A stretch of DNA of 64,000 nt from an uncultured Paracoccaceae bacterium (GTDB taxonomy: Bacteria; Pseudomonadota; Alphaproteobacteria; Rhodobacterales; Rhodobacteraceae). The first letter of the stretch is position 1; every line of letters begins with the position of its first letter. The position numbers and the translations under genes are program-made. Where the stretch lies: assembly GCA_943787785.1 (NCBI GenBank), contig CALSNT010000018.1, positions 124,001 through 188,000 on the forward strand, in the 5' to 3' direction. This document shows positions 50,196-59,744 of this stretch, piece after piece. A model generated the notes under the pieces. It did not search any database, was not told the DNA's origin, and was given only the letters and a program-made list of their open reading frames with translations.

Positions 50196-51101
50196 ATGCA
50201 ATCGTTCTGGGGTGAAATCCTTGCCACCCTTTCGGCTCTGTCGTTCGCGATGTTCAACGTCGTGATCACCCGCACCTCATCGTCGCGTGGTGACAAGGGC
50301 GTGCTGTTTTCAGTCCTGGTGACAATCGGCTTTTCGCTGGCCCTGTTTGTTATCCTTGAGGCGGGACGAATTGAAATCGCCCCAACAAGAGCCACAGGAG
50401 CGGGCCTTGCGTTTTTTGCATTTGCGGGGCTGTCGGCGATGGTCTTCGGGCGCACGCTGGTGTTCGAGTCTGTCCGCCGTCTTGGCGCAACGCGGGGGTC
50501 TGCGGTCAAGCGGCTAAATCCATTCTTTTCGGTGCTTCTGGCAGCTGTGTTCCTGTCCGAGCCTGTCACGTGTTTTGACCTGGCAGGGCTGGTGGCGATT
50601 GCATTCGCCTTTGCGATTCTGTTTCGGTCCAGCCTGCGACCCGACCACTCTGCCACCGGTCGCGCGGGACCAACGGCGTATTTGATCGGGGCTGGCGCGG
50701 CCTTTGCTTATGCGGTGTCCTATATCGCCAGAAAATCGGGCCTCGATCTGATGGATGCCCCTGCCTTCGGCACCTTCGTCAGTGCCCTTTCGGGATTTCT
50801 GGCATTTGCCACACTGGCGGTGGTATCCAAACGCTATCGCGCGATGTTTCGTGGATTATTCCACAATATCGACCGAAACGTGATGGCCGCTGCGATTTTT
50901 GTGTCGATGGGACAAATCCTGATGTTTGCCGCACTGGCGCATGAGGATGTGTCCACGGTCGTGATGATCTCGTCGATGGAAATCTTCTTTTCGATCTTTC
51001 TGTCGACCTTCGTTTTCCGCTTGGAACCACGCCCCGGAACCGCAATCCTGTTTTCTGCCGGACTGGCAATTGTCGGTGTTTTTCTTGTTGCAGCGTCCTG
51101 A
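50196..51101 (+). CDS. EamA/DMT-superfamily membrane transporter
   Basis: The 301-residue protein has ten predicted helices in two EamA repeats, with RRLGATRGSAVKRLNPFFSVLLAAVFLSEPVT ending the first and a matching LFSAGLAIVGVFLVAAS at the end. It probably exports a metabolite or amino-acid-like compound. It follows the aldolase by 126 bases, and the operator at 51118 lies just after its stop. Confidence 0.85.
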   Translation: MQSFWGEILATLSALSFAMFNVVITRTSSSRGDKGVLFSVLVTIGFSLALFVILEAGRIEIAPTRATGAGLAFFAFAGLSAMVFGRTLVFESVRRLGATRGSAVKRLNPFFSVLLAAVFLSEPVTCFDLAGLVAIAFAFAILFRSSLRPDHSATGRAGPTAYLIGAGAAFAYAVSYIARKSGLDLMDAPAFGTFVSALSGFLAFATLAVVSKRYRAMFRGLFHNIDRNVMAAAIFVSMGQILMFAALAHEDVSTVVMISSMEIFFSIFLSTFVFRLEPRPGTAILFSAGLAIVGVFLVAAS

Positions 51102-51117
51102 TTTGCGGACTTCGCGC

Positions 51118-51142
51118 GTTCCCTCATACGGAACGGCGTCCC
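51118..51142 (+). promoter_or_regulatory. 25-base operator upstream of the first TTT transporter operon
   Basis: GTTCC-N7-GGAAC-N3-GTCCC, with the spacer containing CATA. The same arrangement and spacing occur at 56408 and 62929. It abuts the -35 box of the promoter at 51144. Confidence 0.7.
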
Positions 51143-51143
51143 G

Positions 51144-51172
51144 TTGACAGGTTTTCCGTGCGTCTCTAGCAT
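51144..51172 (+). promoter_or_regulatory. Sigma-70-type promoter for the first tctC gene
   Basis: TTGACA at 51144-51149 and TAGCAT at 51167-51172 are separated by 17 bases. The -35 box is a perfect consensus and the -10 box matches in four of six. It lies about 200 bases before the start codon and directly follows the operator. Confidence 0.6.
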
Positions 51173-51372
51173 TCTTGACAAGAAATTCGCAGCTGCTGAG
51201 AAACGGCCAGCTATAGGTCGGAATCAACAGCGAACAGCGCACCCCTTGCCATACGCGCAACGGATCGGAAATAGGTTTCAATCAAAGGCACAACCACAAA
51301 GCAACGACGACAGGAAAGCGAAAAAACAAGACGGCCAAAGTGCCGAGAACCACAAAAACCAAGGGAGATATC

Positions 51373-52411
51373 ATGAGACGCACTTTTCTGAAAACTGCTG
51401 CCGCCGGGGCAGCGATGTTCGCAGCCATTGGCTTGGGCACAGCAGCATCTGGTCAGGACGCCGCCGAGTTTTACAAGGACAACGTGATCAAATGGATTGT
51501 TCCCTACGATCCCGGCGGAGGGTATGACGAATACAGCCGCATCGTTGCCCCATACCTCGAAAAATACACCGGCGCGCGCGTCGATATCGCCAACATGCCC
51601 GGCTCTGGCGGCATGAAGGGTGCTGTCGAGATATTCAACTCGCCGTCCGATGGCCTGACGGTAGGCATCATCAACGGATCGGCCATGGTGACCAACCAGC
51701 TGGCCGAGATTGAAGGCGCGAACTACAAGGTCGGGGACTACAACTATCTGGGCCGCATCGTTGCTGACCAGCGTGTGATGGTAGCCAGCAAAGCCTCGGG
51801 CATCATGACTTATGATGATCTGGTCGCCAATGGCTCTCCCGAAATTGTTGGCGCCACCGGCCTTGGTGGCTCGACTTATGTTGATGCTGTGATCACCGGC
51901 GACGCGCTTGAGATCGACCAGAAAGTTGTGCACGGCTTCGATCGCTCGGGTGATATCCGCACGGCAATGTTGCGCGGTGATGTACATGCGATGTGGGGTT
52001 CGCTCGGCTCGGCGCTGAAGGGGATCGAAAGCGGCGACCACACGCTGATCTTGCATGGTGAGAAAAACCCGACCGGAATTCTGGAAGGTGTGCCGTCGAT
52101 CTATGACATTGCCATGACCATGGACGATGGCGAGCGGCGTGTTAAAATCCTGGAAAGCTGGGAGGCTCTTTCGGCCGTCGGTCGCCCTGTTGCGGCTCCT
52201 CCGGGTGTGCCGGAAGATCGCCTCGCGTTTCTGCGCGACGCGTTCCAGAAGGCGATGAACGACCCTGAGTTTGTCGCACAGGCAAAGGAAGCCAAGCGGG
52301 GCGCTCAGCTATGCGTCTGGCGACGACATGGCCGGGATCGCCAAGACGGCGACCGAGCTTGATCCTGAGATCGAGGCGCTGTTCGTTGCGGCCATTCGCG
52401 GCGAGATCTAA
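51373..52411 (+). pseudogene. TTT transporter substrate-binding protein TctC (first system), one frameshift near the 3' end
   Basis: MRRTFLKTAAAGAAM gives a twin-arginine signal. The periplasmic protein carries IVPYDPGGGYDEYSRI and GSGGMKGA, typical of Bug/TctC proteins. The frame breaks at a G4 run, 52298-52301; deleting one base adds SYASGDDMAGIAKTATELD and an ending at TAA 52411, for 345 residues. The uncorrected product ends early in nonsense sequence. ATG 51373 follows AAGGGAG. It forms an operon with tctA and tctB. Confidence 0.86.
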
Positions 52412-52432
52412 CGCACTCTAAGAACCGTTGAC

Positions 52433-52458
52433 CGCCCCGCCAGACCACTGGCGGGGCG
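52433..52458 (+). promoter_or_regulatory. Intercistronic GC hairpin between tctC and tctA (first system)
   Basis: CGCCCCGCCAG and CTGGCGGGGCG form a perfect eleven-base-pair stem around ACCA. It starts 21 bases after the corrected tctC stop and 26 before tctA. There is no T tract, so it probably acts as an mRNA-stabilising or attenuating element. Confidence 0.75.
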
Positions 52459-52483
52459 CGCATTTGCGGCGGGGCACCCGGAC

Positions 52484-53995
52484 ATGACGATCATCGAAGG
52501 CATGACGAGCGGCTTTTTCCAGTCGATAAGCTTCTCGGTCTTTCCGTATCTATTCGTCGGATCACTATTTGGTCTGATCATCGGCGTCATTCCCGGCCTG
52601 TCGGGCCATTTCGCCATGGCGATGGCGGTGACGTTTCTTTACACGATGGAGCCCACCTCGGGCATCGCCTTCATACTTGGGGCCCATGCCACGGTCGCTC
52701 AGGGCGGCGGGCTGACCGCTATCCTGTTTTCGACGCCCGGGACTGGCCAGAATGCGGCGACTCTTCTTGATGGCCCTCCGATGCGCGACAAGGGCGAGGC
52801 GGGGATTGCTGTCGGTGCGGCCATGGCATCGTGCTTTCTGGGCGCCACTTTCGGGGCAATTGTACTGGCCCTTCTGATCCCGGTGCTGCGCGAGGTTGTG
52901 CTGTTCTTCGGTCCTCCGGAAGTTTTCGTTCTGGCATTCCTGGCGCTGACCTTCGTCGCCGTACTTGGCAAGGAGGACATGACCCGAAGCTTAATCGCAG
53001 CCCTACTCGGCCTGCTCCTGGCAATGATCGGCGTCGATAACGTGACCAATACGCACCGTTTTACGATGGGCTCTGAGCGGTTGGCCGACGGTCTTCAGCT
53101 GGTGCCGGTGATCCTGGGGCTGTTTGCAGTGGCCGAGATGATTGACCTTTGGGTCCGTGGCGGCTCGCTGGCTAAAGGCGTGCCGCAAGCGCTGTCAGCC
53201 AAGGACACACAGATGCAGATTTTCAAGGGCATTGGCCTTGCCTTCAGGCACTGGTGGCTGGTCATGCGCTGTTCGGCCATTGGCACCGGCATGGGGCTTA
53301 TTCCCGGCCTCGGCTCGGCTCCGGCGTCCTTTGTGGCCTATGGGCACGCAAAGCAGTCATCGCCCGACAAGGAGTCGTTTGGGACCGGCAATGTGAAGGG
53401 CGTGATCGGCCCTGAGGCTGCGAATGATGCGGTTGAAGGCGGCGCGCTGGCGTCGACGTTGGCGTTCGGCATTCCGGGCTCATCCTCGATGGCGATCCTG
53501 CTGTCGGGGCTGTTCATTCTGGGCCTCGAGACAGGGCCGCAGATGATGAACCAGAACGTCGACATCGTCTTCGTCATGATCTTCACGATCATCATCGGCA
53601 ATCTGATCGGCACGATTGTCGGTATGTTCCTGGTCAATCCTTTGTCGCGCGCCACGTCGATCCGTGCCTCGGTCATGGTTCCCGTCTTGATATCCGTCAT
53701 CGCAACCGGAGCCTTCGCCGGAGAACGGGCCATCTTCGATATTGGTGTCGCCGTCGTCTTCGGCATTCTGGGCTATGCAATGAAGGTGTTGAATTACTCT
53801 CGCGCGGCCCTTTTGATCGGATTTGTTCTGGGCTTCGCGGTGGAGAAGAACCTGTACCTCGCGCTGCTTCTGGATGGGCCGTTCTTCATCGCCCAACCGA
53901 TCGCAGCGGGATTGGCGTTGGTGACGGTGGTGTTTCTGGCGTGGAACGTCTGGACGATCTACCGCGACCGCAAACGGGTGATCCCAAATGACTGA
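52484..53995 (+). CDS. TTT transporter large membrane subunit TctA (first system)
   Basis: The 503-residue protein has about eleven helices and both TctA signatures: IIGVIPGLSGHFAMAMA with LFSTPGTGQNAATLLDG, then GMGLIPGLGSAPASFVAYGHAK and the FGIPGSSSMAILLSG stretch. It is the sodium- or proton-coupled transport subunit for a carboxylate delivered by TctC. It overlaps tctB by eight bases. Confidence 0.92.
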   Translation: MTIIEGMTSGFFQSISFSVFPYLFVGSLFGLIIGVIPGLSGHFAMAMAVTFLYTMEPTSGIAFILGAHATVAQGGGLTAILFSTPGTGQNAATLLDGPPMRDKGEAGIAVGAAMASCFLGATFGAIVLALLIPVLREVVLFFGPPEVFVLAFLALTFVAVLGKEDMTRSLIAALLGLLLAMIGVDNVTNTHRFTMGSERLADGLQLVPVILGLFAVAEMIDLWVRGGSLAKGVPQALSAKDTQMQIFKGIGLAFRHWWLVMRCSAIGTGMGLIPGLGSAPASFVAYGHAKQSSPDKESFGTGNVKGVIGPEAANDAVEGGALASTLAFGIPGSSSMAILLSGLFILGLETGPQMMNQNVDIVFVMIFTIIIGNLIGTIVGMFLVNPLSRATSIRASVMVPVLISVIATGAFAGERAIFDIGVAVVFGILGYAMKVLNYSRAALLIGFVLGFAVEKNLYLALLLDGPFFIAQPIAAGLALVTVVFLAWNVWTIYRDRKRVIPND

Positions 53996-54521
53996 GAAGC
54001 CCGAAATTCAGGAGCCCGCCGAACGGGATCGGCGTAATCGGCTTTATACGCTCGAGGTTTGCTTTCTGGCATTCGTCGGTCTCGTCGTCGTGCTCGCCTT
54101 GCTCGAGGCAACAACCTACAAGATTGTTTCCTCACGCACGCCGTTCGTCATCATGATTCCTCTGCTGATCCTGATTGCAATTCAGGCACGCAGGCTTTGG
54201 TCAGTGCGCAGTGAATTCGATGCCCGCGCGCGGATCGCTGGCGCGTTCGCCGGTCGCGATGTGACGCTGAATAAAGTCGTCGGGTTCTCGGCGTGGATGG
54301 TAGGGCTGGTCCTGATCATCGTGGTCTTTGGCCACTACGCCGGCATCTTCCTGTTCTGCGCGATCCTGATGCGGTTTCTGGCAGGTGAAAGCTGGCCACT
54401 GACATTGGTGGTCGCGGCGGGCACCACTTTGTTCATCTACGGTGTGTTCGAGTTCATATTTAATATCGACCTCTATCGCGGCCTGATAATCCGGTGGTTC
54501 CTGGGCTATCGCGACTTCTGA
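53988..54521 (+). CDS. TTT transporter small membrane subunit TctB (first system)
   Basis: The 177-residue protein has four helices (about residues 22-42, 52-66, 98-120 and 128-160) and an FEFIFNIDLYRGLI ending typical of TctB. It completes the TctCAB set. It converges with the ThDP-enzyme gene, leaving six bases between stops. Confidence 0.88.
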   Translation: MTEKPEIQEPAERDRRNRLYTLEVCFLAFVGLVVVLALLEATTYKIVSSRTPFVIMIPLLILIAIQARRLWSVRSEFDARARIAGAFAGRDVTLNKVVGFSAWMVGLVLIIVVFGHYAGIFLFCAILMRFLAGESWPLTLVVAAGTTLFIYGVFEFIFNIDLYRGLIIRWFLGYRDF

Positions 54522-54527
54522 ACGCCG

Positions 54528-56309
54528 TCAGGTCGCCCGCTTTACAGCCGTTTCGCGCCCCTGACGCGGATCAATCCAGACATCTATCAGGTAGGGCCGC
54601 CCCTCTCGCAGTGCAGCGACGCCGTCGGCCATCGCAGCGCTAAGGGCGTCGAGGGTCTTGATTGGTCCGGCGGCGGCCACGCCTTGCGCTTCAGCCATCT
54701 GGGCGATGTTTGGCGCCGGTTCATCAAGGCGTTGCCCCACCCAGGCATTGGCCGGGTTTCGACCCCGCCGCACGGCAACGGATTCCTGATGCAGCTCGTC
54801 GTTGAAATAGGACCGGTTGTTGCCGATCACGAACAACACCGGCAGACGATACTTGGCCGCGGTCCAGAGCGCTGTGATACCCATCAAAGTATCGCCATCA
54901 CCCAGCGTTGCCACCACCAGACGGCCCGATCCTTTCAGCGCCAGCGCGGCACCGACAGCCAGCCCTGGCCCCGCGCCAATCCCACCACCACCGTCCTTGC
55001 CCAGGAAATCCAACGGGTGGCGCAGCGGCCACAGTTCATGAGGCCAGCTTCGCGACAAAGCCGGAAACGTGACAGGCGTGTCGCCCGCTTCGCGTTTGAG
55101 AGCCTCTGCAATGTCCCGCATCGTCAGGCTGCCACCCGGAGCGCTGGACGTGGCCGGCGTGTGCGGCAACGCAGGCGCAGGTTTGTCGGACGCTGCCGTG
55201 GCCTCGAGAAGCGCTTCGGCAACCGCATCTGCGGCACAACCAAATTCGATGTCGACGGCTGGCAGGGCAAAATGCTCCTGCCCCCAACCACGATGCAGTT
55301 GCATATCATCGCTGGCGTGAATGATCGTGGCGGTGCACGCCTCGTCGCCGAAGGTCTGTTTTAACGCACCTCCAAGATCGATCCAGCCGAGGCTCAGGAT
55401 CACGTCGGCGCGCGCCAGAACATCGCGGGCAACGGTCGAAACTTTGTTGAACGGAACACCGGCATGATTTGCATGGTTGCTTGGCACCATTGTGCCGGTT
55501 TTCAGATCCGACAGCATCGCCGCACCGGTACGCTCGGCCAGCGCAACGCGGACCTGCATCGCCGCTTCGCTGGGTTCGCCGCGACCCATCAGGATCACCG
55601 GGTATTTGGCGTTTGCCAGCGCCTTGGCAGCTTTCTCGATCAACGCCGCGTTTGGCGCGGGAGGAGCCAGCGGCGCATGTCGCGCAAGGTCAGGCCAGGT
55701 GATCTCGGCGTCGAGCGGCGCTTCCTGCCAACCAGCGTCCATATTGATGTAAACCGGAGCCTTTGGCGACGTGTTGGTGATCTTCCAGCCGCGCGCCATG
55801 GACTCCGGCACTGCCTCGGTCGAGCCCGGCTGATCATCCCACTTCGTGAAATGGCGGATCAAAGCCCCCTGATCCTGGGCCGTGTGAAGCCAGTCGATCC
55901 AAGGTCTGCGCCGGGTGGCATCGACGGGTCCCGTCGCCCCCAAAACCAGCATTGGCGCGCGGTCGCCCCACGCGTTGAAAATCCCCATCGAGCCGTGCAT
56001 CAACCCGACGTTCGAATGCAGCGCCACAGCCATTGCCTGCCCCGTCACTTTGGCAAAGCCGTGGGCGATCGAGACAGCATGTTCTTCGTGCAGACACAGC
56101 AGCATTTCCGGGCGCTCATTGCCCAGATGGTTCACCAGACTGTCGTGAAATCCGCGATAGCTCGCCCCGGGTGTCAGCGCGATCCAATCAACGCCAAGGC
56201 GACGCAGCATCTGGGCAGCCACGTCCGAGCCCCAGGCCACGGACTGGTCCAGGGGGCTTGCAACTGGCTCGGACTTCCAGGTGTCCGCGTGTTCCTCTTC
56301 CGTCGACAT
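54528..56309 (-). CDS. Thiamine-diphosphate-dependent enzyme (decarboxylase/acetolactate-synthase-like)
   Basis: The 593-residue protein has the three ThDP domains in order. The Pyr domain carries the catalytic Glu (LCLHEEHAVSIAHGFA) and the central domain reads VILMGRGEPSEAAMQV. The PP domain has GDGDTLMG (about residue 471) and NNRSYFND. ATG 56309 is chosen because AAGGGG lies six bases before; ATG 56315 is too close. Relatives include benzoylformate, phosphonopyruvate and sulfopyruvate decarboxylases. It is divergent from the bicupin gene, across an operator, and probably decarboxylates a 2-oxo acid made in the same regulon. Confidence 0.84.
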   Translation of the reverse strand: MSTEEEHADTWKSEPVASPLDQSVAWGSDVAAQMLRRLGVDWIALTPGASYRGFHDSLVNHLGNERPEMLLCLHEEHAVSIAHGFAKVTGQAMAVALHSNVGLMHGSMGIFNAWGDRAPMLVLGATGPVDATRRRPWIDWLHTAQDQGALIRHFTKWDDQPGSTEAVPESMARGWKITNTSPKAPVYINMDAGWQEAPLDAEITWPDLARHAPLAPPAPNAALIEKAAKALANAKYPVILMGRGEPSEAAMQVRVALAERTGAAMLSDLKTGTMVPSNHANHAGVPFNKVSTVARDVLARADVILSLGWIDLGGALKQTFGDEACTATIIHASDDMQLHRGWGQEHFALPAVDIEFGCAADAVAEALLEATAASDKPAPALPHTPATSSAPGGSLTMRDIAEALKREAGDTPVTFPALSRSWPHELWPLRHPLDFLGKDGGGGIGAGPGLAVGAALALKGSGRLVVATLGDGDTLMGITALWTAAKYRLPVLFVIGNNRSYFNDELHQESVAVRRGRNPANAWVGQRLDEPAPNIAQMAEAQGVAAAGPIKTLDALSAAMADGVAALREGRPYLIDVWIDPRQGRETAVKRAT

Positions 56310-56407
56310 GCACATCCCCTTACGTCCGGCAAGATTGGAAAACGGTATGCGGGCAACTCTGCCGCTGTCAAAAAAGGAAGTCGGTAATTCGCTTGGGATG
56401 CGCGTGC

Positions 56408-56432
56408 GTTCCGTCATATGGAACCGCATTCC
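56408..56432 (+). promoter_or_regulatory. 25-base operator between the ThDP enzyme and bicupin genes
   Basis: GTTCC-N7-GGAAC-N3-ATTCC, with GTCATAT as the spacer, has the same half-site order and spacing as at 51118 and 62929. A -35-like TTGACG follows at 56440, with a weak CATGCT at 56463, on the plus strand. Confidence 0.7.
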
Positions 56433-56503
56433 ACATTAATTGACGGACGCGATTGCGTAGGACATGCTGAAATCCTGTCTGAGGGCACTTCGGGAGAGGC
56501 TTC

Positions 56504-57712
56504 ATGCCACACGATATGGATGGCTCGGTCCACTGGCACGAACCCAAGCGCGGTGAACGCGCCGGCTTTGGCAAATTCGGCCAGCCGTTGTCCGACTATG
56601 ACAAATTCATGGAGTCCGAAGGCATCCCGATCTTTCGCGGCATCGGCATCCGCACCGTCCACGATCTGGAACTCGCCGACTGGCCCCGCATGGGTGGGCG
56701 CGGAAGCTACATCCAACTGCACGGAACCGAAGGAAAGTGGGGCCAATATGTGGTCGAAGTGCCGGGCGCGGGTGCGCTGAACGTTGAAAAGCACCTCTAT
56801 GAAGAGATTTTTCTGGTCGCCGAGGGGCGCGGCACGACCGAGGTCTGGCTGGAAGACGGCGGCCCCAAGCATGTGTTCGAGTGGCAGAAGGGGTCGTTGT
56901 TCTCGATCCCCGTCAATGCGTACCACCGGATCGTCAACGCCACGAAGGACCCTGCCCTGTTGATCGGCGGCACCACTGCGCCAAACCTGCTGAACCTGCT
57001 CGGCGAGACGGACCTGATTTTCAACTGCTCGTACAAAATGGCCAGCCGTTTTTCGGGGTCGGAAGAATTCTACAAGTACAATGAAGACCTTGAGCCGGAC
57101 CCGATCCGGGGGTTGGCGATGCGGCGCACCAATATGGTGCCCGATGTGATTAACTGCGATCTGCCGCTGGACAACCGCCGAAGCCCCGGGTGGCGGCGGG
57201 TCGAACCATTCATGACCGGCAACAAGTTCTACCTGTGGCTGGGCCAGCACGAGACGGGGAAGTACTCCAAAGCACACGCCCATAGCTCGGCGGCGGTGCT
57301 GATCTGCCTGAAGGGCAACGGCTATACCTATACTTGGCCCGAACGCGCCGGTGAGACCCCTTGGAGCGACGGCAAAGGCGATCTGGTTCAACGGCTGGAT
57401 TACGAACAATTCGGCATGGTGACCGCCGCCCCGGGTGGGGACCGCTGGTATCACCAGCACTTCAACGCCTCGGCGGAACCTTTCCGGCTGACCGCCTGGT
57501 TCGGCACCAACCACCCCTCGCTGGTGACTGGCCTGCCGCCGGGGGCCAAGCAGATCGACTATACTGCGATGGACGTGACCGAGGGCGGCACTTCGATCCC
57601 CTACTGGATGGAAGACAAGAAACTGCGGACCGAATTTGAGGCACTGATCGAATCCAACGGCGGGAAAACCCGCATGGATCCCGCGCTCTACGATCGTCCA
57701 GACGGCGCATGA
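56504..57712 (+). CDS. Two-domain cupin protein
   Basis: The 402-residue bicupin has first cupin HLYEEIFLVAEGRGTTEVW (about residue 97) and SIPVNAYHRIVNA. The second cupin is SKAHAHSSAAVLICLKGNGYTYTW (about residue 257) with a WYHQHFN segment. The second domain keeps the paired His typical of a metal site; the first retains His and two Glu. GGGAGAGG precedes the ATG. It overlaps the eutA-like gene by ATGA and leads a six-gene operon. Dioxygenase or isomerase activity is plausible; no substrate can be inferred. Confidence 0.82.
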   Translation: MPHDMDGSVHWHEPKRGERAGFGKFGQPLSDYDKFMESEGIPIFRGIGIRTVHDLELADWPRMGGRGSYIQLHGTEGKWGQYVVEVPGAGALNVEKHLYEEIFLVAEGRGTTEVWLEDGGPKHVFEWQKGSLFSIPVNAYHRIVNATKDPALLIGGTTAPNLLNLLGETDLIFNCSYKMASRFSGSEEFYKYNEDLEPDPIRGLAMRRTNMVPDVINCDLPLDNRRSPGWRRVEPFMTGNKFYLWLGQHETGKYSKAHAHSSAAVLICLKGNGYTYTWPERAGETPWSDGKGDLVQRLDYEQFGMVTAAPGGDRWYHQHFNASAEPFRLTAWFGTNHPSLVTGLPPGAKQIDYTAMDVTEGGTSIPYWMEDKKLRTEFEALIESNGGKTRMDPALYDRPDGA

Positions 57713-59190
57713 ACATGGCGCTGCATCCCGACGAGGTTGATGCAGGTGGTCGCATCCATTTCTCCGGTGCCGGGCGGTCCTTGATTGAAGAAGACCAGAT
57801 CCAATTGACCAGCGTTGGCGTCGATATCGGATCGGCCACATCGCATCTTCTGGTGTCGAAGATCACGTTGGAGCGGATGGACACGCGCTATGTGGTGACC
57901 GGGCGCGAGGTTCAGTTTCAATCCGAGATTCTGCTGACCCCATATGCAAGCGGCAATACTATCGACGCCGACACGCTGGCTGCGTTTATCGCCGATCAAT
58001 ATGCTGCGGCTGGAATGTCACCTGAGGAAATCGACACAGGCGCGTTGATCCTGACCGGGGTGGCAGCACGACGGGCCAATGCGCGTTCGATTGCTGAGAT
58101 TTTTGCGGCTCAGGCCGGAAAATTCGTGGCCGTCAGTGCCGGAGACGCTCTTGAAACGCTGATGGCGGCGCACGGTTCAGGCGCGGTAGCACTGTCGCAG
58201 CGACTAGGCACGGTTCTGAACATTGACGTAGGTGGTGGCACGACGAAAATCGCCCTGTGCCTGGACGGAGAGATTGTGGCGCGCACGGCAGTTGATGCAG
58301 GCGCTCGGCTGATCGCGTTTGACGAGGATGGCCGCATCACCCGGCTGGAGCCATTTGGCGTGCGTCATCTCGGTGCCATCGGCACTGACCTTGCCGTGGG
58401 TGATGTGCTGCCACCGGACGTCCGGGAAGGTGTGGCGCGGCAAATGGCGCAGACTATCATGGCTGCAGCACAGGGTGCTGATGTGCGGGATTTCATGCGC
58501 CTGCCACCGCTTTTGCCTGCCGCTGCGCCCGGCCCTGCGGTGTTTTCCGGCGGTGTATCGGAATTCCTGGATGGCACCGATGGCGACACCGGTGATCTGG
58601 GACCTGACCTGGCGCGTGCTTTGACGGACGTAAACAGATCGCTCGGTTTTGAAGCGACACCGGCGCGTCAGCGCATTCGTGCAACCGTGGTTGGCGCATC
58701 GCAGTACACCGTCAAGGTGTCAGGTTCGACGATCTTTCTGGACCCCGATGACGCGCTTCCACTACGCAATCTCGCCGTCATCGCCCCGACAATGACCCTT
58801 GGTGAAGACGTTGATCCGGCAGCAGTGGAAACCGCAGTATCGGACGCATTGGAACGGCTGGATTTGCAGGATGGACACGCTCCGGTTGCTGTAGCCCTGC
58901 CCTGGTCAGGGACGGCGAGCTATGCCCGACTGCAGGCGGTCGGGAATGGTATGGTACGTGGACTTGCGCCGGTGCTGCACCAGGGCCATCCGCTGGTCAT
59001 CGTCACCGACAGTGACATCGGCGGGCTGATCGGGATGCAATGCCGCAGCGAAGAAAGCGTGCCCGGCCCGATCGTCTCGATCGACGGCATTGCGCTGTCT
59101 GAATTCGATTTCATCGACATCGGCGAAGTACTGCGCGCCACGGGTGCGACCCCGGTTGTCGTCAAATCCTTACTGTTCCCGACGGAGTGA
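57709..59190 (+). CDS. EutA-like actin-fold ATPase (ethanolamine ammonia-lyase reactivase homologue)
   Basis: The 493-residue protein belongs to the EutA family, known for ATP-dependent reactivation of adenosylcobalamin ethanolamine ammonia-lyase. Phosphate-1 GVDIGSATSHLL is near residues 37-48, phosphate-2 NIDVGGGTTKIAL near residue 170 and the adenosine motif FSGGVSEF near residue 280. The ending is SLLFPTE. No eutBC or cobalamin genes are in the window. Instead it is fused by overlap to a bicupin gene and followed by a TTT transporter. It may service another enzyme, or have changed function. Confidence 0.85.
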   Translation: MNMALHPDEVDAGGRIHFSGAGRSLIEEDQIQLTSVGVDIGSATSHLLVSKITLERMDTRYVVTGREVQFQSEILLTPYASGNTIDADTLAAFIADQYAAAGMSPEEIDTGALILTGVAARRANARSIAEIFAAQAGKFVAVSAGDALETLMAAHGSGAVALSQRLGTVLNIDVGGGTTKIALCLDGEIVARTAVDAGARLIAFDEDGRITRLEPFGVRHLGAIGTDLAVGDVLPPDVREGVARQMAQTIMAAAQGADVRDFMRLPPLLPAAAPGPAVFSGGVSEFLDGTDGDTGDLGPDLARALTDVNRSLGFEATPARQRIRATVVGASQYTVKVSGSTIFLDPDDALPLRNLAVIAPTMTLGEDVDPAAVETAVSDALERLDLQDGHAPVAVALPWSGTASYARLQAVGNGMVRGLAPVLHQGHPLVIVTDSDIGGLIGMQCRSEESVPGPIVSIDGIALSEFDFIDIGEVLRATGATPVVVKSLLFPTE

Positions 59191-59192
59191 AG

Positions 59193-59711
59193 ATGAGCGA
59201 TAGAGACGCCTCAGAAGCCCCCTATTCGGTAACGTCGATCTGGCCCGCTGTCGTCTTGTTGGTCTTCGCAATCGTCGTATTCACGATCGCGCGCGGCTAT
59301 TCGGCGACGTCGGCCCGGTTCCCATCGATGGTCGCGGGCGCAATGATCGTACTCGCGTTATTCGACATCTGGAGCCGATCCAACCTGCCGGGTGCCAAAC
59401 TGGTCGGAACCTTCGGTGGCACGAGTTTTCGGCAACGCGAAATGATGCACAATCCGCGTTTCTTGGAGCAACTCGAATGTGTCGGCTGGATCGCGGGCGC
59501 ATTTGTACTGATGGCAACGGTCGGGCTGCTGGCTGCGTCGCCGATCTTTTGCGCTGCTTTCGTGCGCCTGCGTGGTCGACGCTCGGTAATTGTATCCGCG
59601 GGGATCGGGTTGGGCGTGCTGGCGTTTCAGTTCATCGTCTTCGAATGGGCACTCGATTATGAACTTTATCGAGGATTGGCATTTACCAAGGGAGGCGTTT
59701 CCGCGTGGTGA
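59193..59711 (+). CDS. TTT transporter small membrane subunit TctB (second system)
   Basis: The 172-residue protein has four helices: about residues 14-34, 44-60, 92-115 and 123-150. It ends in VFEWALDYELYRGLAF, as TctB proteins do. ATG 59193 follows GGAG; GTG 59187 would give a GTGA overlap with the eutA-like stop and is an alternative. In this operon TctB comes first, then TctC and TctA, unlike the first system. Confidence 0.85.
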   Translation: MSDRDASEAPYSVTSIWPAVVLLVFAIVVFTIARGYSATSARFPSMVAGAMIVLALFDIWSRSNLPGAKLVGTFGGTSFRQREMMHNPRFLEQLECVGWIAGAFVLMATVGLLAASPIFCAAFVRLRGRRSVIVSAGIGLGVLAFQFIVFEWALDYELYRGLAFTKGGVSAW

Positions 59712-59744
59712 CGCTGTAAAAACCAGAAACTGGGAGGAACTAAA

